Assembly: GCA_029781045.1 (NCBI GenBank)
Contig: JAKOXL010000031.1
Location: 1-32,879 of the forward strand
Origin: Bacillota bacterium
Lineage (GTDB): Bacteria; Bacillota; UBA994; UBA5500
DNA: 32,879 bases
Direction of reading: 5' to 3'
Positions within the stretch are counted from its first letter, which is position 1; each line of letters starts with the position of its first letter. A model generated the notes under the pieces. That model was not told the DNA's origin. It searched no databases and was given only the letters and a program-made list of their open reading frames with translations. Both the position numbers and the translations under genes were made by a program. This document shows positions 24,601 through 31,236 of the stretch, piece after piece.

Positions 24601-24738
24601 GAGAAGTATGCCAAAGTGGCCCTCGGTTGCGCCCTTCTACTTATAGAAGGCACCGTACGCCGAACGGGGCCGGAAAGCATTAGCGTCACCGCTGAGCGGC
24701 TGTTTGACCTCAGGCGTTTGCGGAAGAAGGAAACATAA
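21622..24738 (+). CDS. dnaE2: Error-prone DNA polymerase III alpha subunit, DnaE2/ImuC type
   Basis: A 1038-residue replicative-family (C-family) polymerase. The N-terminal PHP domain begins FVHLHVHSNFSYKD; the catalytic palm has GRGSAADSLVTYLLD and PDIDLDID (about residues 385-392) with the metal-binding aspartates; the finger/tau-binding part includes MRPGPMQGNMVTPY and YGFNKAHAATFGLTGYYTAY; an OB-fold closes the C-terminus (VRVAGIIVSRQMP). The length of about 1040, shorter than standard DnaE1, and the pairing with DUF6504 behind LexA boxes point to the SOS mutasome polymerase (ImuC) rather than the main replicase. ATG 21622 sits right before the PHP domain; the ATG at 21583 would add 13 residues inside the previous gene. 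A strong terminator follows. Confidence 0.9.
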   Translation: MTDTSFVHLHVHSNFSYKDATPHPHELIKAAAFYEMPAVALTDHSTLAGAIRFYRAAQGSGVKPIIGTEIELTSGHHLTLLAENLAGYSNLCRLLTELHLSQPGETRPLANWETIAPLADNLVCLSGCGHSRLSQDLLQGNLAAARQFLSQLADVFPASCYVELENPLLPHTPGLIQQLVGLANSLKLPLVATNNVHFLRRRDHKVRDLLVCMGANINLRQPHPYRHQNDQRYFKGPRTMAKLFAAYPQALANTLRIAERCQLRLPIGEYHFPYFPLPEGQTASGFLRQLCQEALDKKYRPEQKTRAQERLEHELAIIEQLGFCEYFLVVWDIVNFAKQEGIRCAGRGSAADSLVTYLLDITTVDPLEYDLLFERFLNPERKGMPDIDLDIDSSRRDEVLTYVYNKYSTRRVAMVGTVNTISARSALREVAKAMNINKAEVDRLARFLPRIAADRMEAAIASLPELQGQFPKGEPWDTLLHFCQQIDSFPRHLSVHLGGVVISRQPLTDLVPLQWSAKGVIITQYDKDDIEYLGLVKMDLLGLRILSAIEETVQRLKQDGIELRLEELPLDDPAVYDLLRSTKTVGLFQLESPGMRELLGKLQPTCFSDIVANISLMRPGPMQGNMVTPYIRRRHGLEPVTYAHPSLKPILESTYGVIIYQEQVLQVASTLAGFTLGQADLLRRFMTHERSPEEMAGLEAEFVAGATSHGVDEQTAKKVFQQLAAFASYGFNKAHAATFGLTGYYTAYLKAHYPAHFLVALLNHQPMGFYPPRVVLHEARLLGIPIYPIDINASEDNFSLEKGGIRVGLRALQGLNDKHIADICAARRERPFASFADFLWRVKLPQKAVRNLIRIGAFRAFGPARDLMLKLAISGQNKTNQPPGQCVLPLTAPDTNNPIPSPLDKQAAILTELELTGLYISGHPLEHYRPLLASYEAITSQQLRWCSDGHKVRVAGIIVSRQMPPTKSKQRIIFLTIEDEWGLIDVTVLPHTQEKYAKVALGCALLLIEGTVRRTGPESISVTAERLFDLRRLRKKET

Positions 24739-24742
24739 GAAC

Positions 24743-24780
24743 AGCCCCTCTTGGGTCATCACACCCAGGAGGGGCTTATG
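24743..24780 (+). terminator. Rho-independent terminator
   Basis: A 14-bp stem (24743-24756 with 24763-24776, one G-T pair) with a 6-base loop lies five bases after dnaE2. Confidence 0.88.
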
Positions 24781-24819
24781 GTTAAAACTTGCGTAAACGT
24801 TAAGAACCACTCCGACCAA

Positions 24820-24921
24820 CTACATATAGCCGGTAAATGAGCGGGCGGCTTTAATACCCAGGATAATCAACAACACTAGAACTAAGAGAACCATCGGAAA
24901 AGCAGCTTCCCTCTTCCCCAT
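24820..24921 (-). CDS. Tiny single-pass membrane protein (33 aa)
   Basis: ATG 24921 follows a near-ideal GGAGGTG (24928-24934). The peptide has a basic start (MGKREAAF), a membrane helix (PMVLLVLVLLIILGI) and a short KAARSFTGYM tail. Promoter-like site G is about 110 bases upstream in the same orientation. The excellent ribosome site makes it a likely real gene; the function is unknown. Confidence 0.62.
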   Translation of the reverse strand: MGKREAAFPMVLLVLVLLIILGIKAARSFTGYM

Positions 24922-25036
24922 TGCTTGCACCTCCAGTTAAGGAATGCCAAATGCCATGCTCAACATCCGCTGACTCAAATCACATTCTGGGGAGGGGCGC
25001 CCAACAGCACCCCGAAACCTTACAGGCTTCCACCTC

Positions 25037-25069
25037 TATATCTCTTGAAAGCAGCGAATTGTGACAGGG
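25037..25069 (-). promoter_or_regulatory. Putative ECF promoter, site G
   Basis: Minus strand: TGTCACA (25060-25066), 17 bases, GATATA (25037-25042), then GAGGTGG. Unlike sites A-F it lacks the GGGGGTGAT tail, so it is not just a copied block. It faces the 33-residue membrane protein. Confidence 0.55.
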
Positions 25070-25164
25070 GTATCGCTCACCTTGGTTTTCCCCGGTGCGT
25101 CAAGAACTCCCTAGTGCTAAGGGATAGCAGCGGAGAGAAAGAGGATTCTGAAGCAGCTGAGTGC

Positions 25165-25198
25165 AAAAACGAAGTAACCGGCCGAAAAGCCGGTTACT
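25165..25198 (-). terminator. Terminator of the gene at 25286-25732
   Basis: A 10-bp stem (25189-25198 with 25173-25182) with a 6-base loop is followed on the minus strand by TTCGTTTTT. On the plus strand the tail is also fairly T-rich. Confidence 0.75.
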
Positions 25199-25226
25199 CC
25201 TTTCTTCGGTGGCCTGACAGGGCATG

Positions 25227-25251
25227 AGAGGGCCCTCACACAGGGCCCTCT
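25227..25251. repeat. 10-bp GC-rich inverted repeat
   Basis: Arms 25227-25236 and 25242-25251 with a 5-base loop. It lies between the stop of the gene at 25286 and its terminator, and may add to termination or protect the mRNA end. It has no T run. Confidence 0.5.
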
Positions 25252-25285
25252 ACCAACTACTATTCTTGACATCCACTTTCACTAG

Positions 25286-25732
25286 TTAGCCACTATTCTT
25301 CCTCGCCAGTCGCTGTCCCTCAAACAGAGAGAGGAAATCTCTCCAGCGAACTCCGGCGGTATTCTGTAGCTTCTCAAATATGGTGGCTGCGAAGGGTTTG
25401 CTCAAACTCTTAAGCAATATGGTGCTCTCGTTTCCTTCCGCGTTAGTTACGCGTAGCTCTGTTCTAAAGCCCAGGTTAATCCAGAACTTCACTTCTGTAT
25501 CATCTACCGCCCGTAAACGAACCTGCTTAATGCCCCCGTTTTCCACTATCTTCTCTACTTCAATATATAGCGCCTTCAGGTGATTGAGATCAGCATCCTC
25601 ATAGTAACCGTAACGGTCTATCCATAGGGTGGTCTTGCCTCTATACTTCTCAATTGATGTCTCAAAATAGGCTTTGGCATTCCGAAAAGTTACATACCCA
25701 TTATCATTGGCAATCCACACGTTTTTCCTCAT
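25286..25732 (-). CDS. Unknown cytoplasmic protein, possibly a divergent GNAT-like domain
   Basis: A 148-residue protein without signal peptide or membrane helix. The middle has ALYIEVEKIVENGGIKQVRLR and VKFWINLGFRTEL, which recalls the FW..LGF motif at the end of GNAT acetyltransferases, but the acetyl-CoA loop is not visible. The C-terminal 40 residues are basic and amphipathic. ATG 25732 is chosen because GGGGAGAGGG lies upstream; a start at 25765 has none. It seems to be a single-gene unit with its own terminator. Confidence 0.65.
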   Translation of the reverse strand: MRKNVWIANDNGYVTFRNAKAYFETSIEKYRGKTTLWIDRYGYYEDADLNHLKALYIEVEKIVENGGIKQVRLRAVDDTEVKFWINLGFRTELRVTNAEGNESTILLKSLSKPFAATIFEKLQNTAGVRWRDFLSLFEGQRLARKNSG

Positions 25733-26097
25733 GCCAATCCCTCTCCCCGTGCAACAAAATGGCAACTGGGTGCGACTAGAGACTTGATTTCATTCCCCAA
25801 AGCTATTGCTTTAAAGATCCTCCTATCTATACATAGCAACATATGGCAATGATGGTGCGATTCATTCTATCTCAGATGATGTACTTATCTATCTGTCCAT
25901 AAACATTATACCATTCTTTGCCCGACCGTTGTTTAATTCTGAAATTAAGCTAATGTCAATAATGCCAAGGGGTAACATCATTACTACTGCACAGATTATT
26001 CCACTATATATAAGGAATATGCTGGTTTGATGACGAAAGGATATACAATGAAGTTATGCCTAATAGGTAGCTGTGTTAGCTACGGGAGGTGATGCGA
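25733..26097. other. A/T-rich intergenic region
   Basis: There is no gene in these 365 bases. A 5-bp stem (26067-26071 with 26079-26083) ends immediately before the GGGAGG ribosome site of the ABC operon. I see no convincing promoter. Confidence 0.5.
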
Positions 26098-27555
26098 GTG
26101 TTCGCCCGGCTGGGAGTGCTGAACATTCAGCGGCAACAGGGGCGTAGTCTACTAGTTCTGGCCACTTTAGCTTTGGCGGCCATTAGTCTCACCTACTCCC
26201 TCTTTGTGCGCGACATACCACCTTTAAGGGTGGCGCCGCTACTGAGTAAGGTTACGGGCGGGGAAGTTCTGGTGGCCCCTTTACGCTGGGCGGGGCAGCA
26301 AACCAGCGACGTTTCCACCCATGTAAACTACCGTTATGCGCGGCTAGTGGCCAGCGGCTCCAGCTGGTTGGAATGGTTTTACCCAGAGCTTTATGACCAA
26401 GGCTTCTGGGCAAGAGACGATATTACGCCCAGTGAGTTCTTTGATCCGGCGGATGTTAAAGCACTAGCGGAGTTCCCCGGGGTGGAAGAGGTACTTATTA
26501 CTCCCATGCTGACGGCCCTTGTCCATGCGGTGGGAGACAAGGGCGTAGTGGAATATCCAGTGCGTTTAACACCCATGCTGCCTCGCCTGCAGGAGTTTGC
26601 CAATGGCGAAGCAGGCCAGGTGGCAACAGAAAAGCTGATATGGTTGAACTCGCAAATGCACGTGCCTCCGTCTTCGCCAACCTATAAGAAAGGCCAGGCG
26701 GTGGAACTGCTGCTTCCAAAACAGAGCAGACGTGGAGGGCTGGAACATGCGGAGGGCCAGCGCTATGAATTGGCTTTTGCCGGTTATGTGGAAATACCCA
26801 CCCGGTCGGTCGCATGGTATGGCTCGGGGGAACAGGTATGGGAGTCAACCCCCAGTTTACAGCTGGAAACTGGTGTCTTTAAGGCAAATGTGGCCTGGGT
26901 ATCGGAGGCGGCCTGGCAAGACGTATTACAAGAAGTTGGGATAGATGGGCAACTGCCGGTAAGCAACCTGGTGCTGCGTGTGGCTGATCTGCGGCAGCTG
27001 GATGAAATCATTGTGCGTTTGGGCGAGGCCTTCCCCCACCTGACCTTTGTGCACATGAACCGGGTGGAAGAGCGCCTCTATGAGACGGGAAGAATGGAGC
27101 ATTTTCGCAGAGCACCTAAAGACGTGTGGACGAAGGTAGAACAGTCGGGGCTGGTGGTGCCCCAATCATTCAGCCCGGTCTTTAGCATCTTATTCCTGCT
27201 CATAGCCGGTCTGCTCTTGGGCGGGCATATGTTAACGGGAGCCGCTGCTCGTAGGAAGGAGATCGGCATGCTGCGGGCCCTAGGGGCTAGACGGCGCGAC
27301 ATACTAGTGTTGGGAGCCAGCGAAACCAGTTTCTTAACCTTTGTGGGCGTAACCATTGGTTACCTGGCACTGCGACTATTTGGTATGATTATGGAACTGC
27401 GGGGCGGGCAAAAGTTGCTAAGCGTGCTCTGGCGCATGGCCGGCGAATATGGGCAAGTATTGGGGATATCCCTTGTCGTGTCGCTAATCTTCGCCCTGCT
27501 TCCCATCTGGCGTCTATCACAAATTACGCCGATGGAGGTGCTGCGGCATGAGTAG
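26098..27555 (+). CDS. FtsX/MacB-family ABC transporter permease 1
   Basis: A 485-residue membrane protein with the MacB/FtsX layout: one N-terminal helix (LLVLATLALAAISLTYSLFV), a large extracytoplasmic domain of about 320 residues, then three helices in the C-terminal quarter. The FtsX core is seen in ARRKEIGMLRALGARRRDILVLGASE and the final SQITPMEVLRHE. GTG 26098 is selected because GGGAGG is eight bases upstream; the in-frame ATG at 26092 is too close to it. The end overlaps the second permease by 8 bases. With the following permease and ATPase it should form an exporter or mechanotransmission complex; the substrate is unknown. Confidence 0.85.
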   Translation: MFARLGVLNIQRQQGRSLLVLATLALAAISLTYSLFVRDIPPLRVAPLLSKVTGGEVLVAPLRWAGQQTSDVSTHVNYRYARLVASGSSWLEWFYPELYDQGFWARDDITPSEFFDPADVKALAEFPGVEEVLITPMLTALVHAVGDKGVVEYPVRLTPMLPRLQEFANGEAGQVATEKLIWLNSQMHVPPSSPTYKKGQAVELLLPKQSRRGGLEHAEGQRYELAFAGYVEIPTRSVAWYGSGEQVWESTPSLQLETGVFKANVAWVSEAAWQDVLQEVGIDGQLPVSNLVLRVADLRQLDEIIVRLGEAFPHLTFVHMNRVEERLYETGRMEHFRRAPKDVWTKVEQSGLVVPQSFSPVFSILFLLIAGLLLGGHMLTGAAARRKEIGMLRALGARRRDILVLGASETSFLTFVGVTIGYLALRLFGMIMELRGGQKLLSVLWRMAGEYGQVLGISLVVSLIFALLPIWRLSQITPMEVLRHE

Positions 27556-28921
27556 TTTTATCTTTTTACTCTGTAAGCGTTTGCATCGTTTTCGCTTCCC
27601 CTACTTGCTGGCTGCCTTCTTGGTGGCAGCGGTGCTGACGGCCGCTTTGCTCTACCAGGGTTATGTGAATGCTCTATCCAGCCAGTTTAGGGGCCGCCTA
27701 ACCCACCCCACCATCCCTGGGGCCATAATGGCTCGCCAATTACCTGGGGTACAACCTCCGGTGGTGGTTAACGCTCAGCCGCTGCTGAAGTTACATATTT
27801 GGGATATCAACACACGGCATGGCAACCTGCAAATTGCCGGGGTTGCCAGCACCACACTGGCCGATTGGCCCCTGCCGCAGCCGGGCGAAGTGTGGTTGCC
27901 GGAAAGCCTAAAGGGGCAAGTCTTTGACGAGGAAGTGGGCGACACTATTGCTCTCACCCACTTAGGCAACCAGGGCCGCTCTACGGCCACCGCCCGGGTG
28001 GCCGGCTACTATGCCGATGGCGGATTCTTGAATCCGCTCTTGGTAAGCCAAGCCTGGGTTGCGTCTTGGCTAGACGAGGAAGCGGGTAGCATAATTCTTG
28101 CTTACCCGGAGGCAGCGCTAAACGAACTACGGCGCTGGGAAGGCAACAATGAAAAGGCGGAGCTTATCCGCCAGAATGATGTGGTGCAAAACGCCACCAA
28201 TCTGGTGGGTTCCATCTATGCGGGTGGCCAAGGTGTCATCTTGCTAGGAGTGGTTTTCTTAGCCTTGGGGCTTGGCATTTTAGCCATGTTGGTGTTCTTA
28301 GACAGCCGCGGCGAGTTTGCCGTGCTCAAAGCTCTTGGCTTAAGGCCCCGCACCGTAGGTAGATTACTGTGGGCCGAGTTCGCCGTTACCGTAGCCGTTG
28401 GTCTTGGCATCGGCTGGGTAATTCTACTGTTGACTGCTCGCCAGGTCGGCTTCCCTCTGGCTATCGATACCCATCTGTTCCGCTACGGACTGCTGCTGGT
28501 AGCCATAGCCTATCTGGTAGCCCTGGTGGCACCGGCCCGATTGGCTCGGGTGGCCTTGGTAAATGAACTGATGCTGGGGCGCCCCATTCTACTTTGGAAG
28601 CAGATCATCGGCAAGCCCGTCGAAAGGCACCCGGCTTTCCATGATTTGCTGGAGCAAGGTTTGACTTGCCTCAAGCTGGAGCGGGATGGCCAAGGTTTTC
28701 GGGGCGCTATCCTGCAGGCGGTGGGGGCACGAGTAAAGCAGGGGGAGCCGCTGGCCTTCCTACCGGTTTGGTTTGGTATGGGAGAAAAGCACTATGTGGC
28801 ACCCCATGACGGTATTTTGCGAGTAGTAGACCCGGGTCGCGGTGTGATCGGTATTGCGCCTATTCAAAAGGGAGGGGAGAAAAATGAGCAAGGAAATACT
28901 GAGAACCGTAAATCTATTTAA
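27548..28921 (+). CDS. FtsX-like permease 2 with C-terminal barrel-sandwich (biotinyl/lipoyl-like) domain
   Basis: A 457-residue protein: N-terminal helix (PYLLAAFLVAAVLTAALLY), extracytoplasmic domain, three helices (about 225-345) with FtsX features such as DSRGEFAVLKALGLRPRTVG. After the last helix there is an unusual tail of about 110 residues: ILQAVGARVKQGEPLAFLPV, then HDGILRVVDPGRGVIGIAPI, which has the hairpin repeat of lipoyl/HlyD-type barrel-sandwich domains. MacB systems normally carry this fold on a separate adaptor, which is missing here. ATG 27548 overlaps the end of permease 1, and the C-terminus overlaps the ATPase start (28884). Confidence 0.78.
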   Translation: MSSFIFLLCKRLHRFRFPYLLAAFLVAAVLTAALLYQGYVNALSSQFRGRLTHPTIPGAIMARQLPGVQPPVVVNAQPLLKLHIWDINTRHGNLQIAGVASTTLADWPLPQPGEVWLPESLKGQVFDEEVGDTIALTHLGNQGRSTATARVAGYYADGGFLNPLLVSQAWVASWLDEEAGSIILAYPEAALNELRRWEGNNEKAELIRQNDVVQNATNLVGSIYAGGQGVILLGVVFLALGLGILAMLVFLDSRGEFAVLKALGLRPRTVGRLLWAEFAVTVAVGLGIGWVILLLTARQVGFPLAIDTHLFRYGLLLVAIAYLVALVAPARLARVALVNELMLGRPILLWKQIIGKPVERHPAFHDLLEQGLTCLKLERDGQGFRGAILQAVGARVKQGEPLAFLPVWFGMGEKHYVAPHDGILRVVDPGRGVIGIAPIQKGGEKNEQGNTENRKSI

Positions 28922-29570
28922 AGCCTTTCATCTGGGGGAGACGATTTACGCCGTAAATGATGTAAACATCACTCTTAAGGCAGGAACCCTCAATGTGATT
29001 GTGGGGCCCTCGGGCAGTGGCAAAAGCACTCTGCTCAGCCTACTGGGTGGGCTGGACCGCCCCATCAGCGGAGATATCATCTTAGACGGCCAGTCTTATG
29101 CGGCCCTCAGTGAAGATGAACTAGCCATGCTGCGGCGCCGCAAGTTGGGCTATGTCTTCCAGTTTTTCAACCTTATCCCCCACCTGACGGCACTGGAGAA
29201 TGTGATGTTGCCCATGCAGTTCATTGGTATGTCTCACCGGGCCGCCAAAGAACGAGCCACTATGCTGATGGAAAAGGTGGGGCTGGAAAAGCGCCTACGC
29301 CATCTTCCCCTCCAACTTTCGGGTGGAGAACAACAGCGGGTGGCCATCGCTCGGGCTTTGGCTAACCAGCCGGCCCTAGTGCTTGCCGACGAACCGACAG
29401 GCAATTTGGATACACAGAATCGCGATGAAATAGTGGCTCTGTTTAAGCAGTTGAATGAGGAAGACGGCCAAACCTTCGTTATGATCACCCATGACCCCAG
29501 CATGCGCCACCATGCCCACCAGGTTTTTGAGATGATTGATGGGAAGGTTACGGCCGTGGACAATGGCTAG
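28884..29570 (+). CDS. ABC transporter ATP-binding protein, MacB/LolD type
   Basis: A 228-residue ATPase. Walker A GPSGSGKST (residues 41-49), Q-loop in YVFQFFNLIPHLTALENV, signature LSGGEQQRVAIARAL, Walker B ALVLADEPTG with the D-loop NLDT, and the H-loop MITHDPS. The sequence class (FNLIPHLTALENVMLPM) is that of LolD/MacB proteins which pair with FtsX-type permeases, so it drives the two permeases upstream. ATG 28884 has GGGAGGGGAG before it; an earlier start at 28854 has none. A bidirectional terminator follows. Confidence 0.93.
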   Translation: MSKEILRTVNLFKAFHLGETIYAVNDVNITLKAGTLNVIVGPSGSGKSTLLSLLGGLDRPISGDIILDGQSYAALSEDELAMLRRRKLGYVFQFFNLIPHLTALENVMLPMQFIGMSHRAAKERATMLMEKVGLEKRLRHLPLQLSGGEQQRVAIARALANQPALVLADEPTGNLDTQNRDEIVALFKQLNEEDGQTFVMITHDPSMRHHAHQVFEMIDGKVTAVDNG

Positions 29571-29593
29571 AGTTATGCCTTACTGTCGAAATC

Positions 29594-29625
29594 AAAAGGC
29601 CACTCGTTAACTGAGTGGCCTTTTC
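29594..29625. terminator. Bidirectional rho-independent terminator
   Basis: A 12-bp stem (29594-29605 with 29613-29624), 7-base loop, T runs on both strands. It ends the ABC operon and may also stop minus-strand transcription from the DUF72 gene. Confidence 0.88.
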
Positions 29626-29639
29626 TCAACCCTCTGCTA

Positions 29640-29770
29640 GATATCGATTATGACATCTGGCTCGACCAACAACAGCTCTATTCCTGCATCGTGAACCAAC
29701 TTAACCAAGAGTGGTCAATCATCTCGTCAAACTTGTCGTCCGCAAGTGATCTAAGTGGGGTCGTTCAAGA
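29640..29770 (-). pseudogene. Possible decayed coding tail
   Basis: Two minus-strand frames read TTPLRSLADDKFDEMIDHS and, after a shift, LLVKLVHDAGIELLLVEPD ending at a TAG just upstream of the terminator. The second looks like genuine protein sequence (alternating hydrophobic helix and strand). There is no start codon and no recognised family. Confidence 0.3.
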
Positions 29771-29794
29771 GAAACTAACGAACTAAAGAGTGCT

Positions 29795-30613
29795 TTATCC
29801 TTCCTTAAGCTGCCGCATAATCTCACGGGCATTGACAATGGCATCATCGGCAAAGCAGTTGTTGAACATGATGTAGACTACGCTGGCCCTGGAGGCCAGC
29901 TTCTTTATGGGTCCTATCCATTCGGCCAACTCTTCAGAGCTGTAGAGGTAATGAAAGCGTTCGTAAACCGGGATGTTCTTGGCGAACCAGTTTTTCAGGT
30001 TGCGTCCGTTGAAGCGTACGACAGCCATATCGGCAGCCGTTGCCACCGAAATGGGCGGTATGGTGCGACGAGTTCTGAACTGGGGCTCATCCACCACCAC
30101 ATACGGCAGGTCATGCTGTTTTAGCCAGCGGAAGGTTGCAAGCGCTTGCTGGTGTGACGCCAACCAGCTGGGATGGCGGAACTGAATGGCTAACCTGTAT
30201 TCGGGCAAACGCTCTTGGCATTCCAGGATATAGGCCTGGTTTTCGGGGGAGCAGACAAACCAGGGCGGAAATTGAAACAGAACGTAACCCAGCTTACCGG
30301 CGGCATGTAAAGGACGAATAGCACTGGCAAACATGCGCCATTCTGTTTCCTCGGCCTTTCTGTCCCGCTCATGCAACGTTAAGCTTTTATAAGCCTTAAT
30401 GTTGAAGATGAAGTCGGCGGGAGTACGCTCTACCCATAGATGAGAGTTGCGCTCAGCCGGTAGATGATAGTAGGTGCTATCTACCTCCACCGTGTCAAAA
30501 TGGGTGGCATAGTACCGCAGGCGCTGCTCTGCCGTTTTGGCCTCAGGTGGGTAGAAACGTCCACAGTTGATTAGCGTAGGATCGGTCCAACTACAGGTAC
30601 CTATACGGAACAA
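29795..30613 (-). CDS. DUF72 family protein (YecE-like)
   Basis: A 272-residue TIM-barrel-like protein with DUF72 family markers: the N-terminal RIGTCSWTDP, FDTVEVDSTYYHLP, FIFNIKAYKSLTLH, LGYVLFQFPP, and the C-terminal YIMFNNCFADDAIVNA. The function of DUF72 proteins is not established. It starts with TTG at 30613 with AGGCAGGT upstream; no ATG gives a better start. It follows the DUF3792-type gene on the same strand but is separated from it by a terminator. Confidence 0.9.
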   Translation of the reverse strand: MFRIGTCSWTDPTLINCGRFYPPEAKTAEQRLRYYATHFDTVEVDSTYYHLPAERNSHLWVERTPADFIFNIKAYKSLTLHERDRKAEETEWRMFASAIRPLHAAGKLGYVLFQFPPWFVCSPENQAYILECQERLPEYRLAIQFRHPSWLASHQQALATFRWLKQHDLPYVVVDEPQFRTRRTIPPISVATAADMAVVRFNGRNLKNWFAKNIPVYERFHYLYSSEELAEWIGPIKKLASRASVVYIMFNNCFADDAIVNAREIMRQLKEG

Positions 30614-30691
30614 GGCTTGTCTACCTGCCTTTCACACTTGCTTAGGCACAGAGGCTTGCGCAGGCCCTCACGCATCCCCGCACCCTACAGG

Positions 30692-30722
30692 TTAAAAGAA
30701 GTGCAGGCGCAGTTGCGCCTGC
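30692..30722 (-). terminator. Terminator after the DUF3792-type gene
   Basis: On the minus strand a perfect 9-bp stem (30714-30722 with 30703-30711) with a very short loop is followed by ACTTCTTTTAA. Confidence 0.75.
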
Positions 30723-30733
30723 CGAATTACTCG

Positions 30734-31159
30734 TCATCGTCCGTTGTTCCCCATTATACCTCCTAAGACTCCGGCTACCACATCAACCAGTGGCCTGATT
30801 AAGCCTTTCATACTGAACCCTAAGGGTGTTGAGGTAGTTAGCCCTGCCAGAGCGCCCAATAGTAGTGCATAACCTACGCCTACAACTCCTCCATTCAACA
30901 AGCCTCCCCCACCAGCACGGCGGGCAGCCAAACGCCCCCCGAGGAAGACGGCAATGAAACTGGTACCATAGGCGGCATAGGTCATATATTGATCGGGCAG
31001 CGAGGTTAGAGTAAACAACAGGCTCCAGCCGAGAAAGGCAACAAGAGCAAAAATGAGTGCAAACCCCAAGCCGGAAAGAACGGCATACAGAGAGAACCCG
31101 GGCTTCGTAGGCGGTGCAGCCTTAGCGCTGGTGCGACGCGTCGGTTTGCGAGTAGGCAC
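30734..31159 (-). CDS. DUF3792/TIGR04086-type membrane protein
   Basis: A 141-residue protein: basic N-terminus (TRKPTRRTSAK) and four membrane helices (about 24-46, 58-76, 85-107, 118-137), with the small-residue motif FLGGRLAARRAGGGGLLNGGVVG typical of this family of Clostridia membrane proteins. The function is unknown. GTG 31159 is preferred because GGGAGG lies eight bases upstream; the GTG at 31168 overlaps that site. Confidence 0.82.
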   Translation of the reverse strand: MPTRKPTRRTSAKAAPPTKPGFSLYAVLSGLGFALIFALVAFLGWSLLFTLTSLPDQYMTYAAYGTSFIAVFLGGRLAARRAGGGGLLNGGVVGVGYALLLGALAGLTTSTPLGFSMKGLIRPLVDVVAGVLGGIMGNNGR

Positions 31160-31236
31160 GTCCTTCACCTCCCAGTAAATCTGGTTTCACCATAATCTAT
31201 TAGAGGTGTAGGACAAATATGTGCTGCTATGACGAG

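Noticed and set aside
24925-25227. 100-codon plus-strand frame downstream of dnaE2
   Set aside because: It overlaps site G and a terminator hairpin, has no ribosome site, and its composition is not protein-like.
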